Notes under the pieces: model-generated
Database searches by the model: none
Seen by the model: the letters and a program-made list of their open reading frames with translations, nothing else
What the model was told of the DNA's origin: nothing
Translations under genes and position numbers: made by a program
Shown here: positions 61,980 to 64,000 of the stretch, in pieces
How the letters are laid out: every line of letters starts with the position of its first letter
Position numbering within the stretch: the stretch's first letter is position 1
Source: Stromatinia cepivora
Taxonomy: Eukaryota; Ascomycota; Leotiomycetes; Helotiales; Sclerotiniaceae
Length of the DNA: 64,000 nt
Assembly (NCBI GenBank): GCA_014898415.1
Contig: RCTD01000001.1
Span: 1,550,001-1,614,000 of the forward strand
Reading direction: 5' to 3'

Positions 61980-63514
61980 AGAAAATTATTTAAAAGGAAA
62001 TTATATCTTTGATTCAAAATAATATTTGGAAAGAATATATACTCTTTAAAGAAAATAATTTGATTTTGATGAAATAGATATTTATAATTAAGATAAAGGA
62101 TAATAAAGTAGAATAATTCAAGGCAAGATTAATAATTCAAAGATTCAATTAGATATTAGGAAAAGATTATAATAAAATATTTATATTAATAATAAGGCTA
62201 AATATATTCAGATTATTCTTAATTATTATTGTAAAGGAAAATTTGGAATATTTATATTTCGATATCAAAAACACTTTTATTAAATTATATTTAAAGAAAG
62301 AGATCTATTTCGAATTATTCCAAGATATCAAAATCGAAAAGGGATATATACTACAAATTCTACGAAATTTATATGGTTTGAAATAAACTGAAAGGGATTG
62401 AAGTTTATTATTGAAGAAAAAGCTTTTAGGTATAGGCTTTATATAAAGTTTGATAGATCTATATTTGTATATATCCAAAGATTATGATATAATATTATTG
62501 GTATATATCGATGATATCGTTATTGTATTGCGTATATCATTGCAAATCATTTGGTTCGATAAAAAGTTATCAATTTGTTTTAATATCAAGAATCTAGAGA
62601 AGATTAGTAAAATCCTAAACATTAGGATTATTTGCAATAAAAAAATATATATATTAATTATGAATCAAAAAGAATATCTTGATATTATATTAATCAAATA
62701 TAGTATTATATATAAATAATATTAAGTTAAGAAACTATTAATAATGGATTATACTTATTTTCGGTCAGTAATTGATTATAATGAATTAATAGATGTAAAC
62801 GAATATTAATAATGAATAAAAAGTGTAATTTATTTAATAATATATATTCGATCAGATATAGCATTTTCAATTAGAAGACTTTTACAATTTATAACAAAAC
62901 TAATAAAACATTATATTATAGCTTTGAAGAATTTGATGCGATATCTACGATCAATAATTAAATAGAAGTTATGATTCGGATTAAAAGGAGTATAATCTGA
63001 TATCTGCAAAGAATATAATATATCTGATAATATAATAAAGGTATATATAAATATAGATTAGGCTAATGACAAATATAATCGGAAAAATGTTTCAAGGGAA
63101 GTTATAATATTTTATAAAAGCCTTATATTATGGATTAGCAAGAAACAAATATTTATGGCTACCTTTAGTACAGAATCAGAATATATTGCAATAACAATAT
63201 TCATCAAACAAAAAAGATAGATTGTACAAATATTCAAAGACCTATTCAGATCAAATTATATTGAAAAAAACGGAGATACAGTTCAGATGCTTGATGATAA
63301 TCAGGGTATTTTAGCTTTAATTAAGAATCTATATTTATATAAACGATTCAAATATATAAATATCAGTTATCATTTTATCAAGGACTTGATAGAAAAAAAG
63401 AAAATCATTATTAATTATATCAATATATATGATATAGTTGTCAATGGAATAACAAAGTCTTATATAAGGATTGTTTTCGAAAGATTCAAGAAAATATTAG
63501 GATTAATAATTTAG
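61980..63514 (+). pseudogene. RT and RNase H of copia C1, disrupted
   Basis: RT motifs follow in order: FKARLIIQRFN near 62.13 kb, YFDIKNTFIKLYLKKEIYF near 62.26 kb, LRNLYGLK near 62.36 kb and the catalytic IYIDDIVIV-type segment with YIDD codons intact at 62504-62515 (frame 62450-62719). RNase H ends with MLDDNQGILALIKNLYLYKR and RFKYINISYHFIKD (63287-63514). Several TAA/TAG stops separate the blocks. Integrase sequence upstream (about 59.5-61.5 kb) is weaker. Confidence 0.88.
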
Positions 63515-63546
63515 GAGAATCGAATAGAATATCCTTAATAAAGGAG

Positions 63547-63712
63547 TATTAAAAATAAAGCCATCATAGGATTAGAATTGAGGTTATATAATCATAATGA
63601 TGTATAGATTATATTTGGGAATAACCTCAATTCTATTCCTACTAGAATAATAGATCCTTAGTTCAACCTATATAGTCAACAATACTACTACTTCCTGCAT
63701 CAAAAGTTAACA
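63547..63712 (+). repeat. 3' LTR of copia C1 (166 bp)
   Basis: The inner left part is mutated (TATTAAAAATAAAGCCATC, GGTTATATAATCAT); the outer right part is preserved (CCTGCATCAAAAGTTAACA). It mirrors the pattern of the 5' copy. Confidence 0.95.
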
Positions 63713-63717
63713 ATCGT

Positions 63718-64000
63718 TATAATTATCCCTGTTTTGAATAATCGTTCTATCTATTTCAATATGATTTTGTATATCAAGAACTTTTATGAATTGTTTAAGT
63801 TCTTTTGTAATATAAATATCGATTATTCGATTAATAAAATCTATATAATAAATGAATTCTTTATTAAACATTATATTTCAAATGATAATAATTCTATCGA
63901 GCTTGAATATCCATATATAATAGATCAGTATATCTAGAATATAATCTATTAAATATCTAATATATATTCGAGGATTGATTTTGTATCATTTCCTATTAAT
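63718..64000 (-). pseudogene. Integrase C-terminal region of copia E, disrupted and partial
   Basis: On the minus strand a reading with INPRIYIRYLIDYILDILIY and a following IWIFKLDRIIII block, then NIMFNKEFIYYID, matches the conserved copia integrase C-terminus before RT. It continues across C1 into the RT part at 58.2 kb and runs off the right edge. Confidence 0.72.

Larger units (their letters stand above)
58217..63712 (+). mobile_element. Ty1/copia element C1, full length, RIP-decayed
   Basis: 5,496 bp with two 166-bp LTRs and a perfect ATCGT duplication at 58212-58216 and 63713-63717. Order on the plus strand is gag, integrase, RT, RNase H, as in Ty1/copia. A purine tract AAAGGAG lies directly before the 3' LTR (63541-63546). 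After the 5' LTR the sequence GATTATGAAATTTGG could be the primer site. The LTRs differ at about 24 of 166 positions, all transitions (counted by eye). It is inserted in copia E, and its solo LTR relative sits in gypsy B at 35761. Confidence 0.95.
53356..64000 (-). mobile_element. Ty1/copia element E, minus strand, interrupted by C1 and open at the right edge
   Basis: A 3' LTR at 53356-53664 (minus orientation) is preceded on that strand by a G-rich polypurine tract (complement ACCCCCCAG at 53666-53674). RNase H is at about 56.2-55.6 kb, RT at about 58.2-56.3 kb, and the integrase C-terminal region continues right of C1 at 64000-63718, which proves that C1 sits inside E. The bases before the LTR are TTAAT (53351-53355); the 5' LTR lies outside the window. 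The 2 kb between the LTR and RNase H are longer than expected and unexplained. Confidence 0.78.

Overview
The window is fungal nuclear DNA from a filamentous ascomycete. Short introns (47-127 bp) with GT-AG borders, strongly conserved Pezizomycotina gene families, and a large AT-rich block of retroelements mutated almost only by C-to-T and G-to-A changes (the signature of repeat-induced point mutation, RIP) all point that way. Protein resemblance (calnexin, CRZ1-type zinc-finger regulator, THOC5) fits Leotiomycetes, most likely Sclerotiniaceae (Botrytis/Sclerotinia). That taxon is my inference, not a search result.

Positions 1-25,750 are an ordinary gene-rich segment with nine or ten housekeeping-type genes. 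In order: the 5' part of a calnexin gene (-), methylthioribulose-1-phosphate dehydratase of the methionine salvage pathway (+), a membrane-anchored cupredoxin (-), a THO-complex subunit 5 (-), phosphoribosylglycinamide formyltransferase of purine synthesis (+), a DUF3074/START-like protein (-), lumazine synthase of riboflavin synthesis (+), a 927-residue low-complexity fungal protein of unknown function (-), a manganese-type cation diffusion facilitator (-) and a calcineurin-responsive CRZ1-type C2H2 transcription factor (+). I rebuilt exon-intron structures by hand; all close in frame. A 4.4-kb stretch (14.3-18.7 kb) has no recognisable gene but holds three simple tandem repeats.

From about 25.76 kb to the right edge (38 kb) the DNA is an AT-rich block made almost wholly of nested, decayed transposable elements. 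I could resolve the nest from terminal repeats and target-site duplications (TSDs): gypsy A (chromovirus, 26105-33148, TSD ATATC); copia C2 (33813-49020, TSD CAAAT), split by gypsy B (34234-45344, TSD CTAAT) and by a solo gypsy LTR (48373-48654, TSD ATATT); inside gypsy B a solo C1 LTR (TSD AAACC), a Fot1/pogo DNA transposon (TSD TA) and a small non-autonomous LTR element D (TSD CAAAG); then a tail-to-tail, truncated C2 copy (50346-about 53355); and copia E (53356 to beyond the edge, minus strand), split by a complete copia C1 (58217-63712, TSD ATCGT). No intact transposase or reverse transcriptase remains.

The most interesting signal is not a gene. In five LTR families, and in the Fot1 inverted repeats, the outer edge of each complete element is nearly unmutated while the inner part of the same terminal repeat is heavily RIP-mutated; solo LTRs are spared throughout. 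In addition, LTRs of four unrelated families each carry a CACGTG core. I saw no CRISPR array, tRNA or rRNA gene, and no evidence for a new gene cluster.
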